The position numbers and the translations under genes were made by a program. Of a stretch of DNA of 6,882 nt, positions 1 through 5,476 are shown one piece after another (the first letter of the stretch is position 1; each line of letters starts with the position of its first letter). This DNA comes from an uncultured Bacilli bacterium (GTDB lineage: Bacteria; Bacillota_I; Bacilli_A; RF39; UBA660): the NCBI GenBank assembly GCA_947584105.1, contig CANPWK010000058.1, positions 1-6,882 on the forward strand, read 5' to 3'. Below the pieces are notes generated by a model, which saw only the letters and a list, made by a program, of their open reading frames with translations, was not told the DNA's origin and searched no databases.

Positions 1-1
1 T

Positions 2-511
2 TATGTAATAAAGAATAGTACTAAAAATGATAAAACAATAACTATGATAAAAACGATGCCATTATCAAAAAAAGAAGTAGAAGAATACGATTCAAAGTAT
101 ACTAGTATAGGTACTCAATATGATATGAATGATGAAGAGAATGATACAATCGATACATATAAATATATTCCGTATTATTATAGAGAAAATGAATGCAGTG
201 ATTCTAATCATCAAGGTCAATGTAAAAATGATTATGAAAGTTCAGATGTTAAACAAATAGTAGATATGTGGGCCGATGAGCATGCAAAATCAAGTGATTT
301 AACAAAAGATGAAACAGGATATGCTGTAAGAATAATAAGTGTTAAAGATTTAACAGATAATTTAGGGTATGCCAGTACTATATCAGATTCTACTATATAT
401 AAATTCCACGAAGCTGAAGGATTGCCGTTTCATTTAATGGAATGTTGGACTATGACACCAGTGGATGATACGGGAATATATACATATAGATTAAGTAAAT
501 TTGATGGTTAA
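2..511 (+). CDS. Surface protein, 5'-truncated by window edge and ended by an in-frame TAA
   Basis: The reading frame is already open at base 2. The first ATG (44) has no Shine-Dalgarno, so the true start probably lies upstream of the window. Counting from that ATG, the first 65 residues are acidic and rich in Asp, Glu, Tyr and Asn. Residues 69-155 resemble a module I associate with cell-surface proteins of gut Firmicutes: a 'VDMWA' segment (73-77), 'GYAVRIISVKDL' (92-103), 'NLGY' (106-109) and 'CWTMTP' (134-139). In that module a Trp-x-x-(S/T)-P motif is normally followed some 30-40 residues later by 'RPVITL'. The follow-up motif (CPVITV) is present, but only beyond the stop at 509-511. As it stands the product would lack the end of the domain and the membrane anchor, and would probably be soluble or unstable. 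Substrate and role are unknown. The family resemblance is from memory, with no database match. Confidence 0.6.
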   Translation, partial: YVIKNSTKNDKTITMIKTMPLSKKEVEEYDSKYTSIGTQYDMNDEENDTIDTYKYIPYYYRENECSDSNHQGQCKNDYESSDVKQIVDMWADEHAKSSDLTKDETGYAVRIISVKDLTDNLGYASTISDSTIYKFHEAEGLPFHLMECWTMTPVDDTGIYTYRLSKFDG

Positions 512-754
512 GTAGAAAAGGTACATGGTTATGAAGGCGCTGCACCATTAAGATTTCAAGGAGTAATTTGCCCGGTAATTACCGTAAATAAAAAAGTTGC
601 AGCTAAAGAAAATAATTCTTCTAATAATACTATCAATATTCCAGATACATTGCTTAAAAACCCAGTATTTATTGTAGTAGTAGGAATTATCTTAATAGTA
701 ATTGCTACAGTCGTAGTAAGTTTAGTAATAAAAAGAAAAAATTGTAAAAAATAA
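512..754 (+). pseudogene. Severed C-terminal part of the preceding surface protein gene, with membrane anchor
   Basis: Directly after the TAA at 509-511 the same frame stays open for 80 codons to a TAA at 752-754. It encodes 'CPVITVNKK', which completes the domain begun upstream, then an Asn/Ser linker and 'NIPDTLLKN'. A hydrophobic stretch of about 23 residues (bases 662-730, rich in Val and Ile) and the basic tail KRKNCKK follow. This is the layout of a C-terminal membrane anchor. The 'IPDTL' before the hydrophobic segment loosely recalls a sortase-type signal, but the Gly of LPxTG is missing. I see no in-frame ATG or GTG with a ribosome binding site, so independent translation is unlikely. 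It is either the remains of a gene broken by one nonsense mutation, a product of stop-codon readthrough, or a sequencing/assembly error. Confidence 0.62.
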
Positions 755-765
755 CCAAATTTAAA

Positions 766-795
766 TGAATAAAAAAAAGCCTTCTATTCATAATA
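766..795 (+). promoter_or_regulatory. Predicted sigma-G (forespore) promoter for spoVAC-AD-AEB
   Basis: TGAATA at 766-771 and CATAATA at 789-795 are separated by 17 bases. This closely fits the -35 and -10 elements known for sigma-G promoters of B. subtilis, where the spoVA operon is sigma-G dependent. Transcription would start about seven bases after the -10, near 800-803. The leader would then be only about 11-14 bases and consist almost entirely of the Shine-Dalgarno. The -10 overlaps the loop of the hairpin at 771-813. The call is by eye and has not been tested experimentally. Confidence 0.68.
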
Positions 796-813
796 GGAAT
801 AGGAGGTTTTTTT
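771..813 (+). terminator. Rho-independent terminator-like hairpin after the surface protein gene, overlapping the spoVAC start region
   Basis: An A run (771-778) precedes CCTTCTATTC (780-789). This pairs with GAATAGGAGG (797-806) across a 7-base loop: ten pairs including one T-G wobble. Seven Ts follow (807-813), so the A and T runs can extend the stem. The structure lies 25 bases after the surface-gene stop and directly abuts the ATG of spoVAC. It would terminate upstream transcripts. In any transcript that reads through, it would bury the spoVAC ribosome binding site in its 3' arm. Because of the A run it could also act on the opposite strand. Confidence 0.65.
801..806 (+). promoter_or_regulatory. 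Shine-Dalgarno of spoVAC inside the hairpin 3' arm
   Basis: A perfect AGGAGG sits seven bases before the ATG at 814, which fixes the spoVAC start. All six bases are part of the 3' arm of the hairpin at 771-813. A transcript starting near 800-803 at the predicted sigma-G promoter would lack the 5' arm, leaving the site free. Confidence 0.8.
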
Positions 814-1254
814 ATGGAAAAGAAAAAATATCAAAGTATGGTTGAAAAACATACACCTAAAGAAAATACTTTATTTAATTGTTTAATTTCTTTCTTTATT
901 GGGGGATTTATGGGTTTTTTGGGGCAACTTTTAGTTGATTTATATTCTTATTATTTAAATATTCCCACAAAAGAGGCTTCAACATTTATGATAATAACAT
1001 TAGTATTTATTGGGTGTCTTTTTACAGCACTAGGATTTTTTGATAAGTGGGTAAATTTTGCTAAATGTGGTCTAATTATTCCTATTACGGGTTTTGCTCA
1101 TGCTATGATGAGTGCAGCTTTAGAGTATAGAAAAGAGGGATTGGTAACTGGTCTTGGAGCTAATATGTTTAAATTAGCAGGTTCAGTTATAATCTTTGGG
1201 GTAGTTAGTGCTTATGTGTTTGGCCTTTTAAGGATTTTAATTATTGGAGGTTAA
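814..1254 (+). CDS. spoVAC: Stage V sporulation protein AC
   Basis: This is a forespore inner-membrane protein of the SpoVA channel, which takes up dipicolinic acid (DPA) during sporulation and releases it at germination. In B. subtilis SpoVAC is reported to behave as a mechanosensitive channel. The 146 residues match the usual length of about 150. A short charged N-terminus is followed by hydrophobic segments at roughly 23-47, 57-75, 82-102 and 117-142. Family landmarks are 'GFLGQLLVD' (34-42), 'PITGFAHAM' (90-98), and the stretch from 'GLVTGLGANMFKLAG' (109-123) to the end. AGGAGG seven bases upstream fixes the start. The last codons (Gly-Gly-stop) supply the GGAGG used by spoVAD, which begins three bases after the stop. 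It shares its fold and several motifs with SpoVAEB two genes downstream. Expression is predicted from the sigma-G promoter immediately upstream. Confidence 0.95.
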   Translation: MEKKKYQSMVEKHTPKENTLFNCLISFFIGGFMGFLGQLLVDLYSYYLNIPTKEASTFMIITLVFIGCLFTALGFFDKWVNFAKCGLIIPITGFAHAMMSAALEYRKEGLVTGLGANMFKLAGSVIIFGVVSAYVFGLLRILIIGG

Positions 1255-1257
1255 TCT

Positions 1258-2247
1258 ATGACATTTAATTTTAATAACGTATTTTTAAATGAGACATCAA
1301 CTATTACAGGACCATATGAAGCTAAAGGACCTTTAAGCAAATATTTTGATAAAAGTTATCATGATTTATATTTTGGAGAGAAAACTTGGGAACTCGCTGA
1401 AATAAAGTTAATGACTGAAAGCATTGATTTATTATTAAGTAAAATTGGTCTTTTAAAAAATGATATTGACATTCATATTTCAGGAGACCTTTTAAATCAA
1501 ATTGTTAGTACCAATTATACTGCCAGTAAAATTGGTATTCCTTTGATTGGAATATTTGCTGCTTGTTCAACTAGTACATTAAGTATGTTATTAGCAAGCT
1601 TACTTATTGATTCTAATCAAGTTAAAAATGCTGTTGTATCAACTTCATCACATAATAGCAGTGCTGAAAAACAGTTCCGTCAGCCTGTTGAATATGGTGG
1701 TCCGAAACCTAAGAGTGCTACTTTTACAACAACTGGTGGAGTAAGTGCTTATTTATCTAATAAGGAAGATAAAATAAAGATTACTTCAGCTACTTTAGGT
1801 ACTGTTGTAGATTATGATATAAAAGATGCTTTTAATATGGGAGCTGTAATGGCTCCAGCTGCTGCTAATACTATTTATGAGCATTTATGTAATACCAAAA
1901 CTAAAGTAGATGATTATGATTTAATTTTAACAGGCGATTTAGGAAGATATGGAAAAGATATCTTAAAAGAATTTATGAAAACAGAATATGGCATTGAAAT
2001 TAAAAATTTATCTGATAGTGCATGTATGATTTTTGATTTAGATAAGCAAGAGGTATATGCTGGTGGAAGTGGTCCTGCTTGTCTACCTTTAGTCGCATAC
2101 GGTTATATTAGAGAATTAATGCAAAAGGGCAAGTATAAAAAAGTATTATTAGTTGCAACAGGTGCTTTAATGAGTCAAACGATAGTTAATGAAAAACAAA
2201 GTATTCCCGCAATTAGTCATGCGGTATGTTGGGAGGCAAACTTATGA
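1258..2247 (+). CDS. spoVAD: Stage V sporulation protein AD, DPA-binding component
   Basis: This soluble, membrane-associated SpoVA component has a thiolase-like fold. The B. subtilis protein binds DPA directly and is required for its uptake; recent models place it on the face of the SpoVA channel as part of a plug. At 329 residues it is close to the usual 338 or so. Landmarks are 'ETSTITGPYEAKGPL' near the N-terminus (11-25), 'HISGDLLNQI' (73-82), 'GIFAACSTST' around Cys103 (98-107), 'FRQPVEYGGPKPKSAT' (140-155), 'GDLGRYG' (227-233), 'GGSGPACL' (270-277) and 'SIPAISHAV' near the C-terminus. Cys103 occupies the position of the thiolase nucleophile, but the family is not thought to be an enzyme. 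GGAGG at 1246-1250 with a seven-base spacer sets the start. The end overlaps spoVAEB by four bases (ATGA), which implies coupled translation. The last few residues (CWEANL) also encode the downstream ribosome binding site. Confidence 0.96.
   Translation: MTFNFNNVFLNETSTITGPYEAKGPLSKYFDKSYHDLYFGEKTWELAEIKLMTESIDLLLSKIGLLKNDIDIHISGDLLNQIVSTNYTASKIGIPLIGIFAACSTSTLSMLLASLLIDSNQVKNAVVSTSSHNSSAEKQFRQPVEYGGPKPKSATFTTTGGVSAYLSNKEDKIKITSATLGTVVDYDIKDAFNMGAVMAPAAANTIYEHLCNTKTKVDDYDLILTGDLGRYGKDILKEFMKTEYGIEIKNLSDSACMIFDLDKQEVYAGGSGPACLPLVAYGYIRELMQKGKYKKVLLVATGALMSQTIVNEKQSIPAISHAVCWEANL
2231..2236 (+). promoter_or_regulatory. Ribosome binding site that decides the spoVAEB start
   Basis: GGGAGG lies inside the end of spoVAD with a seven-base spacer to the ATG at 2244. 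The earlier in-frame ATG at 2226 would place this motif inside the coding region and has no Shine-Dalgarno of its own, so 2244 is preferred. Confidence 0.82.
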
Positions 2248-2594
2248 TTTATTTAAATTCTATTTTATTTTGTGGTATTATTTGTGTAATTGGCCAAATT
2301 ATTTTAGATAATACTAAGTTAACTCCTGGTCATATTACAACTATTTTTGTAGTATTAGGTGCTTTTTTAGATTCTTTTAATATCTATGATAAATTTGTTC
2401 TTTGGGCAGGAGGAGGAGCTTTAGTGCCTATTACTTCATTCGGCCATTTATTAATTCATGGTGCTATGGACACAGTTAATAATTTTGGAGTTATGGGGTT
2501 ATTTATGGGAATGTTTGATTTAACTTCATCGGGAATAGTAGCTGCTATTATATTTTCCTTTATATTATCTTTTATATTTAAACCACAAGATTAA
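2244..2594 (+). CDS. spoVAEB: Stage V sporulation protein AE, membrane subunit (SpoVAEB)
   Basis: This is the second membrane subunit of the SpoVA DPA channel and a paralogue of SpoVAC. From the ATG at 2244 it is 116 residues, the length of B. subtilis SpoVAEB. It is strongly hydrophobic, with segments near 4-22, 32-47, 53-72 and 93-112. Family signatures are 'CVIGQIILDNTKLTPGHI' (15-32), 'VPITSFGHLL' (66-75), 'DLTSSGIVAAIIFSF' (92-106) and the C-terminal 'FKPQD', all very close to Bacillus homologues. It overlaps the spoVAD stop by four bases, so the two are probably translationally coupled. No SpoVAEA or SpoVAF gene follows: the operon ends here at a terminator-like hairpin whose stem contains the stop codon. 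This is the reduced C-D-E operon seen in many Firmicutes outside Bacillus. Confidence 0.95.
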   Translation: MIYLNSILFCGIICVIGQIILDNTKLTPGHITTIFVVLGAFLDSFNIYDKFVLWAGGGALVPITSFGHLLIHGAMDTVNNFGVMGLFMGMFDLTSSGIVAAIIFSFILSFIFKPQD

Positions 2595-2612
2595 ATTATT
2601 TAATCTTTTTTT
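2587..2612 (+). terminator. AT-rich terminator after spoVAEB
   Basis: AAGATTAAA (2587-2595) pairs perfectly with TTTAATCTT (2599-2607) over a 3-base loop. The T run 2606-2612 forms the outer stem and tail. The stem contains only one G-C pair, so it is weak thermodynamically. Its position directly at the operon end and the T run still make a terminator the best reading. It separates the forespore operon from yqfCD. Confidence 0.55.
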
Positions 2613-2658
2613 ATGTATTTTTTTATTTACTTTTTAATAAAATTGTAGTGGTGATAAA

Positions 2659-2904
2659 ATGGCCAACAATATTCGTTCATATATTTTAGAAGATGAATTT
2701 AAAATAACCATTTTGAATAATAAAATAAATATAGTTAATTATGAAGAAATGGGTCATTTTGATAATAATAGAGTAAGTGTTAAATATGAAAAAGATGGGC
2801 GTATTTGTACTTTAATTATTAAGGGTAAAAATTTAGTAGTATCCAAGTTGAAAAGTAAAGAAGTATTAATTTTGGGGGTTATAAGTAATATAGAATTTAG
2901 GTGA
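2659..2904 (+). CDS. yqfC: Sporulation protein YqfC (YabP family)
   Basis: This small conserved sporulation protein of 81 residues belongs to the YabP/YqfC family. In B. subtilis yqfC is transcribed in the mother cell under sigma-E and is paired with yqfD. The biochemical role is not established. The family pattern is visible: alternating beta-type stretches 'FKITILNNKINIVNYEEM' (13-30), 'RVSVKYEKDGRICTLIIKGKNLVVSKL' in the middle, and 'EVLILGVISNIEF' at the end. GGTGAT at 2650-2655, complementary to the 3' side of the 16S anti-Shine-Dalgarno, precedes the ATG by three bases and sets the start. The TGA stop lies within the ribosome binding site of yqfD, so the two are coupled. A possible but weak sigma-E-like promoter (GTATTTT at 2615-2621, AATAAAAT at 2636-2643) lies upstream. 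In DNA this AT-rich I do not call it as a feature. Confidence 0.9.
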   Translation: MANNIRSYILEDEFKITILNNKINIVNYEEMGHFDNNRVSVKYEKDGRICTLIIKGKNLVVSKLKSKEVLILGVISNIEFR

Positions 2905-2911
2905 TACTATT
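2899..2911 (+). promoter_or_regulatory. Ribosome binding site and unusual ATT start of yqfD
   Basis: AGGTGAT (2899-2905) overlaps the yqfC stop. It is followed by the three-base spacer ACT and then ATT at 2909. The same ten bases, AGGTGATACT, stand directly before the GTG start at 6861 in this window. No ATG, GTG or TTG exists in the yqfD frame between the upstream in-frame stop (2891-2893) and TTG at 2987, which has no ribosome binding site and would delete conserved N-terminal sequence. Confidence 0.65.
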
Positions 2912-4078
2912 AATATTTTAAATAATAGAATAATTTTAAATGTTCAAGGACGTAATGTATATAATTTTATTTATAAATTAAATAAATTGGGAATTGATTT
3001 ATTAAATATTCAATATAAAAATATTAACGAAATAGAAATAGAAATTTATAAATCAGATTATGATAAAATAATAGAAAATAAAACTATATATGAAATAAAT
3101 ATAATAGATTATAAAGGCTTAATGAAAATAAAAAGAAAGATTTTAGATTATAAATATATTTTACTTTTTTCCCTAATTGGTTTATTAATTATATATTTTT
3201 TGAGTAATTTAATTTTTAGAATTGATATCATTACTAACGATAAGAACATGAAAGGTAAAATAAGTAATATTTTAAGTGATAATGGTATCAGTTTATATCA
3301 TTTGAAAAAAAGTTACAAGCAATTACAAAATATTAAAAATAAAATACTTACTAAATATAAAAATGAAATAGATTGGCTTGAAATAGAAAATGAGGGTAGT
3401 AGGTATATTATTAGATACGAACCAAGACTAAATAGTGATTTAAATCATGATATTAAGTATCAACATATAGTTGCTAAAAAGGATAGTATTATTTATTCTA
3501 TGGATATTAGTAGTGGGCAAATTATTAAAAATAGATTTGATTATGTAAAAAAAGGCGATATTATTGTTAGTGGTTATATTTATATGAATGAAGAAATTAA
3601 AAATACAGTTAAGGCCAGTGGAAAAGTATATGGAGAGGTTTGGTATAAAGTTAAAGCTACAACTAAACTTAAGCAAACTATCAAAACTAAAACAGGAAAA
3701 AGTAAAAAAACATTGGTTTTTAAGTTTTTAAATAATGAATTTCAACCATTTAATTTTAACAAATATAAAAATTATGATAAGAAGGATAATCAAATTATAA
3801 AGAATAGATTATTACCATTTAGTATAAGCATTCAAAAACAAGAGGAAGTTAATATTACTACGGAAAATAAAACATATGAGGAAGCATTAAATAATTTAGT
3901 AAATATATCAAAAGAAAAAATGGAAAAGAAATTATCGAAAAATGAATACATTAAAGATTTTAAAATATTAAACGAAACTAAACAAAATGATAAATTAAAT
4001 ATAGAAATATTTTTTAGTGTAATAGAAGATATTTCAGAGTATCAAGAAATACCAAAGCATGAGGATTTGCATGAATAA
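2909..4078 (+). CDS. yqfD: Sporulation membrane protein YqfD, probable ATT start
   Basis: YqfD is a sporulation protein conserved in endospore formers and sigma-E dependent in B. subtilis. It sits in a membrane with a large domain outside the cytoplasm; its molecular role is unresolved. Starting at ATT 2909 gives 389 residues, near the roughly 398 of B. subtilis YqfD. It restores the N-terminal family segment containing 'VQGRNVYNFIYKLNKLGI', where 'G' and 'GI' are typical. One transmembrane helix lies at about 83-103, after a basic stretch. Downstream, Trp156, 'HIVAKKDSII' (186-195) and 'VKKGDIIVSG' (213-222) are the most recognisable motifs. The C-terminal region (320-389) is charged and probably helical. 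Coding strand composition is extreme, rich in Lys, Asn and Ile. It is translationally coupled to yqfC through an overlapping ribosome binding site, and its end overlaps the next gene by eight bases. Starting at TTG 2987 would yield only 363 residues. Confidence 0.88.
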   Translation: MNILNNRIILNVQGRNVYNFIYKLNKLGIDLLNIQYKNINEIEIEIYKSDYDKIIENKTIYEINIIDYKGLMKIKRKILDYKYILLFSLIGLLIIYFLSNLIFRIDIITNDKNMKGKISNILSDNGISLYHLKKSYKQLQNIKNKILTKYKNEIDWLEIENEGSRYIIRYEPRLNSDLNHDIKYQHIVAKKDSIIYSMDISSGQIIKNRFDYVKKGDIIVSGYIYMNEEIKNTVKASGKVYGEVWYKVKATTKLKQTIKTKTGKSKKTLVFKFLNNEFQPFNFNKYKNYDKKDNQIIKNRLLPFSISIQKQEEVNITTENKTYEEALNNLVNISKEKMEKKLSKNEYIKDFKILNETKQNDKLNIEIFFSVIEDISEYQEIPKHEDLHE

Positions 4079-4556
4079 TTTGAAGATTATTTTGACTGAT
4101 AAATATGGGATTATCATACTGAGTATTTTTAGCTATATATTTTTTAAAATTATAAGTAAGTTAAAATATAAAAATAAAATAAATATAAAAAAAGAAATTA
4201 TTATTATTTTGTTTATTATTTATTTATTAATTTTATTTAGTGTGGTGACATATCCTGTTAATGAATATGGTAAGAACAATCTTAATTTATTTCAAGAATT
4301 ATTTCGCTATAGAATAGGTAGTAATTTATTCATTCAGAATATAATAGGCAATATTATTATGTTTATACCCTTTGGCATGTTTTTAAATGAATATTTTAAT
4401 ATAAAAAAAATATCATTATTATTTATTACAATTATTTATTCTTTATCAATAGAAATAGTTCAAATATTTGTTGGGAGAGTTTTTGATGTTGATGATATTA
4501 TTTTAAATTTATTAGGTTCATTTATTGGCTGGTATTTTAGTAAATATGCAAAATAA
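4071..4556 (+). CDS. VanZ-family membrane protein
   Basis: This 161-residue polytopic membrane protein of the VanZ-like family takes its name from VanZ of the enterococcal vanA cluster, which gives low-level teicoplanin resistance. Most chromosomal members have no known function, and glycopeptide resistance should not be assumed. Hydrophobic helices lie at about 11-28, 42-61, 88-106, 114-134 and 142-156. Family motifs are 'NIIMFIPFG' (94-102), 'SIEIVQ' (126-131, with Glu128 and Gln131), Arg136, and 'DVDDIILNLLG' (139-149). GAGG at 4061-4064, inside the end of yqfD, with a six-base spacer favours the ATG at 4071 over the one at 4059, which lacks a site. The eight-base overlap with yqfD implies that it is read on the yqfCD transcript and so may be made during sporulation. 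That is an inference from layout only. Confidence 0.87.
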   Translation: MNNLKIILTDKYGIIILSIFSYIFFKIISKLKYKNKINIKKEIIIILFIIYLLILFSVVTYPVNEYGKNNLNLFQELFRYRIGSNLFIQNIIGNIIMFIPFGMFLNEYFNIKKISLLFITIIYSLSIEIVQIFVGRVFDVDDIILNLLGSFIGWYFSKYAK

Positions 4557-4560
4557 GGTA

Positions 4561-4589
4561 TTGCTAAAGCGCAAAAAATATGATATTCT
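4561..4589 (+). promoter_or_regulatory. Possible sigma-A-like promoter for the unknown gene at 4616
   Basis: TTGCTA (4561-4566) and TATTCT (4584-4589) are separated by 17 bases, each matching four of six consensus positions. They are in the right place to give a short leader carrying the AAGGA at 4601-4605. In DNA this AT-rich such matches arise often by chance. No convincing terminator separates this point from the VanZ gene, so read-through from yqfCD is an alternative. Confidence 0.27.
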
Positions 4590-4615
4590 TTAGGTGACGA
4601 AAGGATTATAATTAT

Positions 4616-5404
4616 ATGAGTAATGTAAAAAATTTACTTGGTTTCAAAAAAGATGGATTATTTAGACAAGATTTTATCGATATTATGAAGATGGAAAATT
4701 TATATATTGTCAAATTATCTTATCCACCAAATCATTTTAAAATTATGGGTACTCCTTTTGAACATAATTATTGGAGTAGTCGATTATTTTCAAAACAAAT
4801 AGATGCTAGATATTTAGATGATTGGTGTTTTCTTCACAATATTAATGCTAAAACAGTATTTAGTTCAACTTTAAATTATTATTATAATCAAGATTTATTT
4901 TTTAAGTATAAATTGCAAGAAGAAAATAATGCTTTTAAGAATGGATATTTAATTGTAAAGACTGGTAATTATAAATATGTTAGAGAATATCTAACTAATG
5001 AAAAAATTCCTGTAGGTTATTATAGTGAACTGAAAGATTATTATGAAACAACTAATGATTGCAATAGACAATCATTAGCTAAAGATGTTAAGACTAATCT
5101 AATGAGTGGTTATAGTCCAATGCCATATTATATTCGAGCATTTAATATTGATACACGAATAAATAATAATGTAAAGCAAGGTTCATTTACTAATTTCAAT
5201 TTAAATAATTCTCTTAATAATTTATCTCAGGATGAATATAATAAAATTATAGCAATGTATGAATATTTACATCAAGATATAATTTTATATCGCATGGAAT
5301 TAAAAAATAAATTTGAAAAGTTAGAAGAAAGATTAAATAATATAATTAAAGAGGACAATAAAAGAAGAAAAGAAAAAATTAAAACTATGAAAAAATTTTA
5401 TTAA
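4616..5404 (+). CDS. Hypothetical protein, 262 residues, helical basic C-terminus
   Basis: I do not recognise this protein. It has no signal peptide and no transmembrane helix, so it is probably cytoplasmic or peripheral. The N-terminal 180 residues look globular and rich in Tyr, Phe and Asn. They contain 'YPPNHFKIMGTPFEH' (36-50), 'ARYLDDWCFLHNINAKTVF' (64-82) and Cys71 and Cys149. An Asn-rich linker (182-204) leads to a long charged helix (about 205-258) with heptad-like spacing of Leu, Ile and Met ('MELKNKFEKLEERLNNI', 227-243), likely a coiled coil. The end is very basic (KRRKEKIKTMKK). AAGGA ten bases upstream of the ATG is a modest ribosome binding site. The gene lies between the VanZ gene and ybeY, where other Bacilli carry phoH, and is closed by a strong terminator. 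Composition is like its neighbours, so there is no sign of recent transfer. The coding call is firm; the function is unknown. Confidence 0.8.
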   Translation: MSNVKNLLGFKKDGLFRQDFIDIMKMENLYIVKLSYPPNHFKIMGTPFEHNYWSSRLFSKQIDARYLDDWCFLHNINAKTVFSSTLNYYYNQDLFFKYKLQEENNAFKNGYLIVKTGNYKYVREYLTNEKIPVGYYSELKDYYETTNDCNRQSLAKDVKTNLMSGYSPMPYYIRAFNIDTRINNNVKQGSFTNFNLNNSLNNLSQDEYNKIIAMYEYLHQDIILYRMELKNKFEKLEERLNNIIKEDNKRRKEKIKTMKKFY

Positions 5405-5429
5405 AAAATGTGGGTTATCACATTTTTTT
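5403..5429 (+). terminator. Bidirectional rho-independent terminator
   Basis: AAAAAATGTG (5403-5412) pairs perfectly with CACATTTTTT (5419-5428) around a 6-base loop. A run of seven Ts ends at 5429. The stem begins at the stop codon of the preceding gene. The A run on the 5' side makes it work equally well on the opposite strand. It insulates the ybeY-era unit from the sporulation-side genes. Confidence 0.8.
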
Positions 5430-5432
5430 ATA

Positions 5433-5461
5433 TTTACAAAATATTGAATTTATAATATAAT
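5433..5461 (+). promoter_or_regulatory. Strong sigma-A promoter for ybeY-era
   Basis: TTTACA (5433-5438, five of six) and a perfect TATAAT (5456-5461) are 17 bases apart, in the short gap between a terminator and ybeY. A second TATAAT at 5451-5456 is only 12 bases from the -35 and would be wrongly spaced. The expected transcription start near 5467-5469 leaves a leader of only about 8-10 bases before the ybeY ATG. Confidence 0.7.
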
Positions 5462-5476
5462 TATATTGTGATTATG

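Noticed and set aside
509..511. TAA as a reassigned sense codon
   Set aside because: TAA ends spoVAC, spoVAEB, yqfD and era at the expected lengths, so it is a normal stop here.
2615..2643. Sigma-E-like promoter before yqfC (GTATTTT, 14 bases, AATAAAAT)
   Set aside because: The position and spacing are plausible, but the -35 is poor and the -10 lacks the leading C. In a stretch this rich in A and T such a match carries little weight.
3440..3676. Minus-strand open frame of 78 codons inside yqfD
   Set aside because: It lies wholly within a well-conserved gene on the other strand, has low-complexity Ile/Asn/Phe content and no ribosome binding site. It is a shadow of AT-rich coding sequence.
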